The notes: generated by a model from the letters alone, not told the origin. A DNA stretch of 27,143 bases from Anaeromyces robustus (GCA_002104895.1 MCFG01000580.1:1-27143), one strand, 5' to 3'; shown: positions 9,040 to 18,583, counted from the first letter of the stretch. Numbers and translations are program-made.

Positions 9040-9685
9040 TTTCAATAAAAGTTTTTAAATATATATGATTAAATGTTTTAATATTATCAATTTCAATAAA
9101 TATAATTATATTTATTTATTTTCAATTAATAATGATTTAATTATTCAAGCTTAATATTATTTTAATTCTTTTATATTTAATATTTAAATATTAAAATTCT
9201 TATTTTATTATTATCTTTATTATAATTTTTTTATTATTATTTATATATTAATTATTATTATTATTATTATTATTATTTATTATTTTTATTATCATTATAA
9301 TAATATTATAATTACAATTATTGAAAGTATTTTTGTAACACTGCAAAAATTTATATTATCAAATTTAATTTTTATTTATTTATTTAAATAGTTTAATTTA
9401 ATAGCTATGTATCACCAAATCCCATTTCACCAAGTGGCATATTTATTATTTATAATTTATTATTTTATTATTATTTATTATTTATTTCTATTATTTATTT
9501 ATTATTTATTATTTATTCTATTATTTATTATTTATTTCTATTATTTATTATTTATTTCTATTATTTATTATTGATATAGATATCTATATATGAAAAAATT
9601 CTTTATAATTATATTTATTTTAACATTTATTTATTATTTATTTATTCATTAAAATAATTTATGGTAGTATAAACCATGTGAAAAT
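9040..9685. repeat. AT-rich region with ATT and TTATTTATTTCTA repeats
   Basis: ATT triplets at about 9251-9300, and a degenerate array of TATTTATTATTTATTTCTAT units (about 20-30 bp) at 9440-9570. The only GC-bearing piece is ATCACCAAATCCCATTTCAC with CAAGTGGCAT near 9413-9442. No gene seen. Confidence 0.6.
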
Positions 9686-9689
9686 TATG

Positions 9690-9775
9690 GGAGAAGTGCA
9701 TTTCGGAATCGTGCATTTCGGAGGGAGAGTTGCATTTCGAAAATTTGTATTTCGAAAACTTGTATTTCGTAAGAT
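9690..9775 (+). repeat. CATTTCG/TATTTCG 15-bp modules, array 1
   Basis: Five modules in tandem: GTGCATTTCGGAATC, GTGCATTTCGGAGGGAGAG, TTGCATTTCGAAAAT, TTGTATTTCGAAAAC, TTGTATTTCGTAAG. The last 42 bases (9731-9772) recur exactly in inverse at 11315-11356. Each unit holds a CpG, most in the palindrome TTTCGAAA, rare in this DNA. Non-coding. Confidence 0.85.
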
Positions 9776-10041
9776 GGCTTGAATATTTTTTATTTAAAGC
9801 CACTTAATTTCATTAAAAATTTAATAAATAAATAATAATTAATTAAATAAATAAAGTTGCAAATTGTAAAAATTTTTAAGTCATGTATAATTACGTGGGG
9901 CGTATATGCAATTATGTCAATGTTTTGTGGCTTATTTCTACAATTTTTCTAAAGCCATATATTTAATTTATGGCGTTAATAATAATTGTGTTGATATTTT
10001 ATGACTTAAATATAAAAGCCACCAAAAATTTGGCGAATAAA
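9776..10041. other. AT-rich spacer with GTGGC/GCCAC words
   Basis: Holds AAAGCCACTTAATTT, ACGTGGGGCGTATATG, TTTGTGGCTTATTTC, AAGCCATATATTTA with TTTATGGCGTTAA, and AAAGCCACC with TTTGGCGAATAAA. These words repeat and often face each other, but I see no gene. Confidence 0.4.
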
Positions 10042-10278
10042 TTAAAAAAAAAATAAAAAAAATTTTTTTTAAAAAAAATTAATTATAAATAAAATAATAA
10101 ATAAAGAAATAATAAATAATTAATAATTAAATAAATGTTTTATTTTTAAAAAAAAAAAAAACATTATTTTTTAAGCATTAAAAAAAAAATAAAAAAAATT
10201 TTTTTTAAAAAAAATTAATTATAAATAAAATAATAAATAAAGAAATAATAAATAATTAATAATTAAATAAATGTTTTA

Positions 10279-10320
<42 letters not shown>

Positions 10321-10560
10321 ATTATTTTTTAAGCATTAAAAATAAAATAAACCAAAATAAAAAATAAAAAAACATTTTAATATAAAAAAAATATTTTCTT
10401 TCTTTTTTATATTTAAAAAAAAATATATTCTTTTTTTTTATATTGAAAAATAAAACATTTATTTAATGATTAATTATTTATTATTTCTTTATTTATTATT
10501 TTATTTATTTATTTTATTATTAATTTTTTTTAAAAAAATGTTTTTTTATTTTTTATTTTG
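10042..10560. repeat. Tandem duplication (~145 bp) with a third inverted copy
   Basis: Units from about 10042 and about 10186 share the AAATTTTTTTTAAAAAAAATT core, then AAATAAAGAAATAATAAATA, TTAATAATTAAATAAATG and CATTATTTTTTAAGCATTAA. The second unit has an A run of about 38. 10445-10560 contains the same block inverted (AACATTTATTTAATGATTAA, then TTATTATTTCTTTATTTATT). It could form a large cruciform. No gene. Confidence 0.75.
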
Positions 10561-10691
10561 TTATATTTTATTTTTTAATGATTAAAAAAAATATTTACTC
10601 TTTTTATTTTATTTTTTATTATAAAGGTATTAATAAGAATGCCTAACCTAATTATTATTATTTATTAGAGTGTTGTATTTTGCGATGGTGG

Positions 10692-10720
10692 TGCATTTCG
10701 AAAATTTGTATTTCGAAAAC
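10692..10720 (+). repeat. CATTTCG/TATTTCG modules, partial copy
   Basis: TGCATTTCGAAAATTTG then TATTTCGAAAAC, identical to 29 bases of array 1. Preceded by a degenerate TGTATTTTGCGATGG. Confidence 0.8.
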
Positions 10721-11295
10721 ATTTTTAAATAAAATACTGTTAAAATATATATGATTTTGATATTGATATCTTAATTTATTTTTTTATTAATAATTTATAC
10801 TTTAAAGTTTTCAAAAATATAAAATATACACAATTACATTTTAATATATAATTATAAAATAAAAAATTATTCGCTAATTTATGATTAATAATAATAATTA
10901 ACAGCATATTTCAATTGTTAATTATTAAATATACTAATACGTTATTAAAAGAGAAGAATAAAATTTCAAGAATTAAAAATAAATAAGAAATTTATATTAG
11001 AATATTAAAATCGTATAAAAAATGGTTAAGTATCAATTAATATGATTTTAAATATTTTTAATAATAAATACTTTTATATTTATAATATTGATTAATTTAT
11101 AATTAAATTTATTTTTTATTTAATTTTATTTATTTATTATTTATTTTATTTATTAATTTATTTATTATTTATTTATTTTTATTAATTTTTTATTATTAAT
11201 TTATTTATTATTATTTAATAATTTATTTACTTTATAATTTATTTATTTTATAATTTATTTATTAATTTATTTATTTATTACATTATAATGCGCCA
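10721..11295. other. AT-rich, no gene seen
   Basis: A/T sequence with TTTATT-rich microsatellite from about 11100 to 11285. No ORF of interest on either strand. Confidence 0.5.
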
Positions 11296-11392
11296 TTTTT
11301 TCCGAAATGCACTTTTACGAAATACAAGTTTTCGAAATACAAATTTTCGAAATGCACCTCCATCCATTTCGGAATCGTACATTATTGTATGT
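11296..11392 (-). repeat. CATTTCG/TATTTCG modules, array 2 (inverted)
   Basis: Reverse-strand array with the 42-base core of array 1 exact at 11315-11356. Flanked by TTTTTTCCGAAATGCAC on one side and CATTTCGGAATCGTAC on the other, then GTGGCTTGATGA. GCGCCA lies at 11290. With array 1 it bounds a 1.7-kb non-coding segment. Confidence 0.85.
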
Positions 11393-11445
11393 GGCTTGAT
11401 GATAAAATATTTTATAGCCACATTTATCAAAAATAAATAAATAAA

Positions 11446-11748
11446 TATATAAATAACTAAATAAAATCTAAATAATATTTTATTAATAATCTTTTAAATA
11501 ATATTTTGTTAAAAATTGTATTATTAAAAAGGACTTGTTCTGTTATCATTAAATAAATAAAACTATTATAATTATTAAATAAATAATTATTGTAATAAAT
11601 AATAAATAAATAAATAAATAAATAAATACATAAATAATTAAATAAAATTAAATATTTTATTAATAATCTTTTAAATAATATTTTGTTAAAAATTGTATAT
11701 AAAAAAGGACTTGTTCTGTTATCATTAAATAAATAAAACTATTATATT
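11446..11748 (+). repeat. Direct duplication of ~120 bp
   Basis: 11446-11568 and 11632-11748 share AATCTTTTAAATAATATTTT, GTTAAAAATTGTAT, AAGGACTTGTTCTGTTATCA and TTAAATAAATAAAACTATTA, separated by AAATA repeats. It is directly upstream of the MULE fragment. Non-coding. Confidence 0.8.
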
Positions 11749-11756
11749 TTAAAAAT

Positions 11757-12119
11757 AATTATTTACATAAATATAATACTAATTATTGGAATTATTATAA
11801 GAATATGGAGCGTATAACAAATAATGCTTCAGAATATTTTAATAATTACTTAATTTATTTCCAAAAAAACCTTCATTTTTTTAAATTAATTTATATATTA
11901 AAAAAAGAAGAATCCTTTTCCTACAATGATTACGAAAGGAGAATTAATGGAATCTGGAGAAAAAAACAAAAAATAATTAGAAAAACTGATGAAATAAAAA
12001 ATATAATTGAAAATTATAAATATATGGAAAAAGATTATATTTATAATGGATATGATAGAAAAGATATTGTTGAATTATGGTATAATTGCTTAATTGATTT
12101 AAATAATAAAAAGTACTAA
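11757..12119 (+). pseudogene. MULE transposase C-terminal fragment
   Basis: Open frame to TAA at 12119. From about 11775 it reads NYWNYYKNMERITNNASEYF, which aligns with YWNYYNNIKHITNNASES of the minus-strand MULE pseudogene and includes the terminal catalytic Glu. Then come YERRINGIWRKK and DIVELWYNCLIDLNNKKY, the family's C terminus. The FLYWCH finger, both catalytic Asp residues and the C-x2-H motif are absent, so it cannot transpose anything. The 5' boundary lies in the duplicated AT-rich block upstream. It is more complete at its end than the 6683 copy (no frameshift), so it comes from a different, less decayed insertion. Confidence 0.8.
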
Positions 12120-12288
12120 TTTTTTATTATAAATTAGTATTTTTCTAACCTTTTTAAATTATATGTTATGCTTAATTATTGTTCTTGTAACAATATAAGG
12201 AAATAAAATTACTTTAAGATTTTTTTAGCTAGTTTTTAGCTAAATTATATCTAAAACTGATCTATTTAACTATAATTAAAATATAATT

Positions 12289-12420
12289 AATATCAATATC
12301 AAAATTTTTAGTATAAAAATATTATTAATATCAATATCAAAATTTTTAATATAAATATATTATTATTAATATCAATATCAAATTTTTTAGTATAAAAATA
12401 TTATCAATATCAATGTCAAT
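12289..12420 (+). repeat. ~40-bp tandem repeat, 3-4 units
   Basis: Units TTAATATCAATATCAAAATT followed by TTTAGTATAAAAATATTA begin near 12289, 12327 and 12367, with a degenerate fourth. Non-coding. Confidence 0.8.
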
Positions 12421-12847
12421 CTTATTTAGTAATAATAATAATATCAATTATGTTTAAAAAATCATTAAATAAATATTTTTTTATTTTTTATTATTTTATT
12501 AAAATTTTAGTTATTATTATTACAATTTAATAATAAAATAAATTAAAATATTTTATATAAATAATTTTAAATATAAATGAAAAATATTATAAAATATTAA
12601 ATAAAGTAAAAGACTTTGAAAAAATATGATTTTTGTTTGTTTGTAAAGTTAATGAATAACTTGAATCTTTCTTTTTTAAATTTTTTTTTGTATTCTTTTG
12701 TATTTTTTTTTTCAATTCTTTGATTTTATTATAATTTTTTTAATTATTTTTATTTCATTTTATTTCATTTTTTAATTTGTAATTATTAATTATAATTTTT
12801 AATTATTATTTATTTACTTATTCATTTATTTAATATATAAAATTTCA
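12421..12847. other. AT-rich, no gene seen
   Basis: A/T DNA with a small GC-bearing word at 12630-12660 (TTTGTTTGTAAAGTTAATGA). No ORF. Confidence 0.5.
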
Positions 12848-12890
12848 TGCGCCACAGATTCCGAAATGCACAATTCCGAAATGCACCACA
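12848..12890 (-). repeat. CATTTCG modules, short inverted array 3
   Basis: ATGCGCCACAGATTCCGAAA then TGCACAATTCCGAAATGCAC: two CATTTCGGAAT modules read on the minus strand, followed by a degenerate third, next to a GCGCCAC word as at 11290. Confidence 0.75.
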
Positions 12891-13458
12891 TTCGAAAATT
12901 ATATCTGGTTACATTCAAAAAAAATTAATTATAAAAAATAAAAATAAAAAGTTGAATGTGGCTTATTGATTAAAATAAAATAATTACATTTTTAATATGG
13001 CGTATTTATTAAGAAATGTAAATTTTTGTATTATAATTAGACGAAATGGGTCACATTCGCCACTAATAAATTGGTTTCATGTTTAGCAATACTTTTACTT
13101 TAATATTAATGAAATATAATATAAATTTTAGATTAGTTTTTGAATATTTAAATTCATAATTTATTTTATTTTGACTCTTTGAATCAATAATTAACATTTA
13201 AATCAATAATAAATAAAATGTTGATTTTAATAATATTATATTTTATTATCTAACCTAAATTTTTATTAATTTAATTTATAAGCCACAATATAAAACATTT
13301 AAATAATACGTTATTTTAATGCACAATACATTTAAGAAATACATTGCCGAAATGCACACTTCCCTCTTAAATTTGTAAAACCTTGTAATTACCATATTCG
13401 TATATATACTATTAAATATTAAATATTAAATAAATAAACTTTTAATTATTATAAAAAA

Positions 13459-13464
<6 letters not shown>
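12891..13464. other. AT-rich, isolated GTGGC and CGAAATG words
   Basis: AATGTGGCTTATTG, ATATGGCGTATTTATT, GACGAAATGGGTCACATTCG, ATAAGCCACAATA, and at 13318-13366 ATGCACAATACATTTAAG then ATTGCCGAAATGCACACTTC. These are related to the module arrays but too degenerate to delimit. No gene. Confidence 0.4.

Positions 13465-13487
<23 letters not shown>
13465..13487 (-). repeat. A23 tract following gene X copy 2
   Basis: Twenty-three T on the plus strand, read as A23 on the minus strand, 15-20 nt after the point where copy 2 departs from copy 1. Looks like a retrotransposed poly(A) tail. Confidence 0.6.
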
Positions 13488-13489
<2 letters not shown>

Positions 13490-13501
13490 TGAATTTGAAC
13501 T

Positions 13502-13816
13502 TTATATATTTCCTTGACATCCCCCACTATTACATTTAATAAGAAACATTTCTTTCTTAGTTATGTCAAGATCCAGAAAGAAAAAAATGTTCCTAAGGCA
13601 AGCATCCCTAATGAAGGTATCCCTTATTTTTCCATACCTTCTTGGATCATTGAGCGGTAAGTTATAGACCTCTGGCGGCGGTATTACATTGGTTTGAAAA
13701 TCCAATTTAATGGTTTTTATTGGATTTTCCTCTTCAATATTGGTAACAGAAGTATTATAGGTATTACTACTACTGCTACCACCATTTAAATTTTCATATT
13801 CATAATCCATTTCCAT
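13502..13816 (-). pseudogene. Unrecognised 'gene X', copy 2, N-terminal part with poly(A)
   Basis: 104 codons from a true ATG at 13816. The N terminus is acidic and low-complexity (MEMDYEYENLNGGSSSSN), then NPIKTIKLDFQTN, PEVYNLPLNDPRRYGKIRDT, a hydrophobic FFFLDLD strand and KCNSGGCQGN, where a TAA ends the frame. Copy 1 continues past this point with YRERIIKNG and a second Cys pair. The matched 227 bp have no indels and about 9 differences, mostly keeping the protein. The 3' end stops abruptly, has about 15 unrelated bases and then A23. I read it as a truncated retrocopy or read-through of a LINE-mobilised transcript. It gives the missing N terminus of copy 1. Family not recognised. Confidence 0.6.
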
Positions 13817-14130
13817 TATGATACTGGAAAATTATGAATTTTTACTAATAATATTAAAACTTTAGAATAACAAATTTTTTTTTTAAGATTATTATATAAT
13901 AATAGGTTTATTATAAGAAATAAAATATAATGAATTATTAAAACAGCTTCAATTACAATTAATGATTAATATTATATTAAATAATTTCAAATACAATTAA
14001 TTATTAATATTATAAAATAATTTCAAATAGGATAAAAAATATTCCTATATAATAAATGATGCTTTAGAATTCATAATTATGTTTCAATTCCATACAATGA
14101 TTAAAAATAAATTATAAATTATTACCTATA
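13817..14130. other. AT-rich flank with ~45-bp AATTAATTATTAATATTAT units
   Basis: Two to three loose repeats of TTCAAATACAATTAATTATT with AATATTATA at about 13945-14035. No gene. Confidence 0.5.
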
Positions 14131-14238
14131 TTATAAATATTATTTAAACTAAATCATTTTCATATATTATAAATATTATTTAAACTAAATCATTTTCATA
14201 TTTTATAAATATTATTTAAACTAAATCATTTTCATATA
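14131..14238 (+). repeat. 36-bp tandem repeat, 3 units
   Basis: TTATAAATATTATTTAAACT followed by AAATCATTTTCATATA, units at 14131, 14167 and 14203, nearly identical. Non-coding and recent by its uniformity. Confidence 0.9.
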
Positions 14239-14574
14239 TTAATATAAAAAAATTTTTTTATTAATTGTATTATTATAAAATATATTAATAGTATTTATTA
14301 TTTTTAAAAATTTTTAAAATTTACTTTTGAATTTCAATATATAATATAAATTATATTTATAATATATGAAAATATTTATTGCTAATATCAATAAATATAT
14401 TCAAATTTATTTATATAATATAATAATAATATGGTATAAAAATATATTTGAATTTATAGGTATGTATGTACTGCAATTTGTGATACACAAACAAAATAAA
14501 AGGTAGTACAATATATGAAATGTTATATTTTGATTATATTTTAATATATTATAAAAAGTTTTTATAGCATCAGT
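14239..14574. other. AT-rich, no gene seen
   Basis: A/T DNA. GTATGTATGTACTGCAATTT at about 14459-14478 is the only GC-bearing word. No ORF. Confidence 0.5.
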
Positions 14575-14775
14575 CAATAATAAATAATAATAAATAAATA
14601 ATAAAAAATAAATAATAAATAATAAATAATAAATAATAAATAATAAATAATTATAATTATAATAAATAAATAATAAATAATAATAAATAAATAATAAATA
14701 AATAATAAATAAATAAATAAGGAATAAATAAATAAGAAATAATAAATAGAAAATAATAAATAAATAAATAATGAT
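14575..14775 (+). repeat. AATAAATAAT microsatellite
   Basis: About 200 bp of interleaved AATAAAT and AATAAT units with a few G interruptions. Confidence 0.9.
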
Positions 14776-14845
14776 AAAAATAAAAATTCAAAAAATAATA
14801 TATTTATTATATAGCCCTAATACGTTTTCTTTCTATATATATATA

Positions 14846-14912
14846 TCCTAACTGAAAGTTTAATACGTCCAAACTGAATTTTAATACATCCTAACCGAAG
14901 TTTAATACGTCC
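14846..14912 (+). repeat. 21-22-bp tandem repeat, 3 units
   Basis: TCCTAACTGAAAGTTTAATA, TCCAAACTGAATTTTAATAC and TCCTAACCGAAGTTTAATAC, each followed by CG or A. A CG-bearing minisatellite beside the dispersed repeat. Confidence 0.85.
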
Positions 14913-14925
14913 TACGTGTAGTTTT

Positions 14926-15480
14926 ACGTTTTGTAATGCCGATCACTGTAATTAACTTAGATTAGGTTAGGTTTTGAATGTTATATCTTTATTCGATTCT
15001 TTTTTGTGTGATAGAAGATTTACATGAGAATAAAGTGTTTACATGAGATATAAATTAAAATATTAGTATAAAAGAGTTTTTCTTAGTACCGAAATACTAA
15101 AAATTAAAAATTTCATACATTAACAAAATAAGGTTTTTAAGGTTACGTATAACGTACCAATTCCTTACGTTAATGTATTACTCTTCTACTCTCTCTATAC
15201 TATAGTATATATATATATATAAAAGTTTTGCGAAAATAGTCCAAGTTAATTACGTGATCTGCAATACAAAACATATTACAATACGTAATTATATAACTAA
15301 AAATATATGTAAATTCTTTTAAAAACAATTATATATAACTAAATAAATAGATATCTATATATATATAATGTTAATAAAAAATTTACATAAAAGAATTTAA
15401 ATTAATAATATATATATAATATTGATATAGTGAAAATAAAATTTTTTAATAATAGTAGAAATTAATAAATATCATAATCT
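14926..15480 (+). repeat. Dispersed repeat family R, copy B, with inverted ends
   Basis: Longest copy. It opens with ACGTTTTGTAATGCCGATCA, whose imperfect inverse TGATCTGCAATACAAAACAT lies at 15255-15274. Between them are TTAGGTTAGGTTTT, GTGTGATAGAAGATTTACAT, ACCGAAATACTAAA and AATAAGGTTTTTAAGG. After the inverted end it keeps matching copy A to about 15480. Copies: A 5110-5470, C 17484-17793. No ORF; MITE-like or an LTR remnant. Confidence 0.65.
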
Positions 15481-16690
15481 TAAGACCATATTATATATAT
15501 ATTTTATAACATTATTAGTAATAGTTTAAAAAAAAAAAAAAAAAAAAAATAATTATTAAAATCTCAGAAAAGTATAAAAAGAGAAGAATTCCCTTAAGGA
15601 AATCTTCAGAATTTTATTTTTATTAAATTCTTGTATTAATATAAAAAAAAAATCTTAGTAAATTGTATATATATAGAATAATAATAAAGAAATCAAAAAT
15701 GAATAAATAATTAATAATAATAATATTACAATGTAATTTATTATTATTGAATTATCTTTCATTCATTTTCTCTATTATTATTTATTATTAGTATTGTATT
15801 TCATTATTACATAAAATACAACTATGATTGGATAAGAGTATTAAGTTTTTAATAGAAAAAATTTTCCCTTTCCCACCCTCCCTTTTATGGTAATTATTAC
15901 CATTTATAATAATTATTATTATTTATATATATAATAATATAATAAAAAAATTAAAAATAAAAAAAAACTATATAATAAATAATAAAGAAAAAAAAAACTT
16001 TCTATTTAATAATAAAAAAATTGTTATATATATATATATAAAACTAATAAAAATATTATATAATTATATATATATAATTAATAAAAATATTAACTTTTTA
16101 AAATAAAAAAATAATAAAATATATACAATGTAAATTTAAAAATATAAAAAATAATAAAATATATATATAAATATAAATAATAAAAATTATAATAATAAAT
16201 AAATATTTTAGAAATAATATTTATTTTTTATATTATAATAATTATTAATATTTTTTTTTTGTTTATAAAAATAAAAGTATATAATATTTAAAAATATTAT
16301 ATTATTTTTTTTTCCATATTTTAAAAGTAAACAAAAAAAATTTTATAATTTAATAAATAAATAAATAAAAATAAAAAAAATAAATTAAATTATTTTTTTT
16401 TGTTTACTTTTTTTTTTTTTAATTATTGTTTATATATTAAAAAATTTTTTTTTTCTTTTAATATGTTAGAAAAAAAATTTTTTTAAATGTCGTTTTGTTA
16501 TAATAATTAATAGTAATTATAATAATTTAATTTTTTTTTTTAAATGTTTTGTGTGTAACAAAAAAAAATTTTTTTTAAAATGTTCTATTTTAAATTTTTG
16601 TCACGTGTATAAATTTTTTCTCTAACTTTAAAAGGTCACTTAAAAAGGCCACACAGGGAAGGAAGAAGGTCACTTGAATAATTTTTTTTT
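15481..16690. other. AT-rich region, A22 tract, LINE 3' flank
   Basis: A22 at 15528-15549, then mostly A/T with TATATATA blocks. From about 16320 there are long T and A homopolymers with GTTTACTTT, like the 24.6-kb satellite. 16620-16680 has TTTAAAAGGTCACTTAAAAA and GAAGGTCACTTGAATA (repeated AGGTCACTT), probably the 3' untranslated part of the LINE on the minus strand. No other gene seen. Confidence 0.5.
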
Positions 16691-17483
16691 TTACTTATTT
16701 AATTCCCAATAGGTATAAAGCTCTTGCATAAATCTTGAAAAAGTTTTATACCTTTTATGATTTAACAACGAATCTAATATATTATAATTATCAGGTAGTT
16801 CATTTCGTTGTAAATCAAACCTATATTGTTGAAGGTCTTTAGTATTTAATATTTTTTCAAAAGTTGGAATAGAAGCTATATCACAAAATTTAATGTGTCT
16901 TCGGTTGAATGGTTCTTTACATACAGGACACCTATTTTTTTTGTGATTAATTCCAACTGAATTTAACCTCCACGCAATAGCTCGTTTTCTTAGTGTATTG
17001 TCTTTAATAAAGACACATCTATCCGTGGAAGTTATATAATTATCTGAAATTCCTTCAGCATTCACTCTTGCTGAAGGTAAAATACATTTACCCATAATAC
17101 CTTCTCTAAACTTATTAGAAATCATTATTTTGATTCTTTTCTCCAAGTCGTCTAATGGAGTAGAAGGTATTTCTTCATGGGTTTCCTTATTAAATTTCTT
17201 TTCAGGTGGTGGTAAACCATACTTATTACTGTAAGAAAAAATACTTTCTGAACACACCACCTTATAAGCAAACGATTTTTTTGATAATGATTTTTTTTGA
17301 TGATGATTTGTTGGAAAAAGAGCATACATTAATGGATTATTGGGATTCATCTTTGAAGTATGTATACGGAACTTTAAAGCTAAACTATAAAGCCTATACA
17401 GAGTTGGAGGAATCCCAAGTAAGGATGATGCTGTAATATCAGGTCTACGATTTAATATCCATTGTAAACCTTCTTTAATAACT
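16691..17483 (-). pseudogene. LINE ORF2 C-terminal part, 5'-truncated
   Basis: Open from about 17483 to 16691. The upstream part reads VIKEGLQWILNRRPDITASS and LLGIPPTLYRLYSLALKF before the internal Met at 17350, and aligns with VIQEGLEWIVNHNR and LLGIPTTMTRLYCLALKL of the LINE at 25823. Downstream are GKCILPSARVNAEG, a DRCVFIKDNTLRKRAIAWR block and a CCHC knuckle CPVCKEPFNRRHIKFC (C141, C144, H152, C156 counted from 17350; C-x2-C-x7-H-x3-C), then NILDSLLNHKRY near the end. This is the post-RT region of fungal Tad/L1-like LINEs. Endonuclease and RT are missing, as expected from 5' truncation during target-primed insertion. The break abuts dispersed repeat copy C. It differs enough from the other LINE to be a separate lineage. 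Confidence 0.8.
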
Positions 17484-17793
17484 AGGGTTAGGTTTTAAAT
17501 GTTGTTTATTAATACGTTTCTTTTTTGTGTGATAGAAGATTTACATGAGATAAAATAGAAAATACATGAGATATAATTTAAAATATTAGTATAGGAAAGT
17601 TGGATCTAGTACCGAAATACTAAATATTAAAAAATTTCATACATTAACAAATTAAGGTTTTTAAACTTTCGTACAACCTTACATTAATGTATTCCAATTT
17701 TCTCTCTCTCTATACTATAGAATATATATATATAAAAAGTTTTTCGAAAAATAGTCAAAGTTAATTACGTGATCGGCATTACAAAACGTAATT
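17484..17793 (+). repeat. Dispersed repeat family R, copy C
   Basis: Shares with copy B: GGTTAGGTTTTAAATGTTG-type start, TTTTTTGTGTGATAGAAGAT, TACATGAGATA, ACCGAAATACTAAA, ATTAAGGTTTTTAA, CTCTCTATACTATAG and TTAATTACGTGATCGGCATT. The left inverted end is missing because the LINE break lies there. Confidence 0.75.
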
Positions 17794-18209
17794 TTCACGT
17801 AATTTAATATATATAATGTACTACTTTTCCCATATAAGGAAACTCTCTTCCGAAAAAGGAATTTCTTATATATGGAAATTGTATTAGTAAATGTATAAAC
17901 ATATTAGATCTATATATATAAATACATAATACATAAATACTATTTACATTAAAACATTATATATATAGTAAAAAAATTTCTTAAATTAATTAATAAAATT
18001 AATAAAGTATAAGTATATCTAATAAAGCTATTCTAATAATAATGTATAAAATTTATCTATATGTAGTACAATAAAAATTTTTAATAGTATATTGAATATT
18101 CAAATTTTTTATCATTTGAATAATATTGAGAATTAAAAAATTAAACTATGTATAGTAAATCAAAAAATAATTAAATTTTTTAATTTACATCTTGAAAATT
18201 ATTTCATAA
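17794..18209. other. AT-rich flank of the copia insertion
   Basis: Imperfect inverted repeat CCCATATAAGGAAAC / GAATTTCTTATATATGG at about 17829-17875. Otherwise A/T. No gene. Confidence 0.4.
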
Positions 18210-18214
18210 GTAAG

Positions 18215-18505
18215 TGTTAGAAATAAAGTTTAATATATATTAATATATAATAAATATTATAATAAATATTATGTTTATTCTTATATAGTTATAAATATTT
18301 AAGTATCATAAAAATATTGTTAATGTATAAATTTATTTTATTAACATGTACAGAGTGGCGTATTATTACATCACCTGATATATATGATTAATATATGTAA
18401 AATTATTATAGATAGTTAATATAAAATGTTTACTAATAATGTAATTATTAATATGTGGGTTCTTAATAAATAAAATATAAAATATTAATTAATCAAATTC
18501 TAAGA
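18215..18505 (+). repeat. 5' LTR
   Basis: TGTTAGAAAT ... ATTCTAAGA. The termini form an inverted repeat TGTTAGAA/TTCTAAGA that would be perfect if the end were CA; both LTRs end in GA. It holds AGAGTGGCGTATTATTACAT and several AATAAA and TATATA words usable as promoter and poly(A) signals. Confidence 0.95.
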
Positions 18506-18521
18506 GATTAAGAGTCTCATG
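18506..18521 (+). promoter_or_regulatory. Primer-binding site complementary to the tRNA-Lys(CUU) anticodon arm
   Basis: GATTAAGAGTCTCATG directly follows the LTR. Its complement CATGAGACTCTTAATC is a tRNA anticodon arm: stem TGAGA, loop CTCTTAA with anticodon CUU, start of the 3' stem. It does not begin with TGG, so it does not pair with a tRNA 3' CCA end. This is the half-tRNA priming mode known for Drosophila copia (initiator Met). The complement extends two bases into the LTR end (GA). Confidence 0.7.
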
Positions 18522-18583
18522 GACTCAAATTATTTTTAAATAATAAAAGGAATATTATATAATAATAAATTAAAAATTAAAAA

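Noticed and set aside
8876-9058. Plus-strand hydrophobic 60-codon ORF
   Set aside because: Antisense of the FLYWCH-like start of the MULE transposase.
14960-14980. Telomere-like TTAGGTTAGG (and AGGGTTAGG at 17484)
   Set aside because: Only two units, and part of dispersed repeat R in both places, so not evidence of a telomeric insertion.
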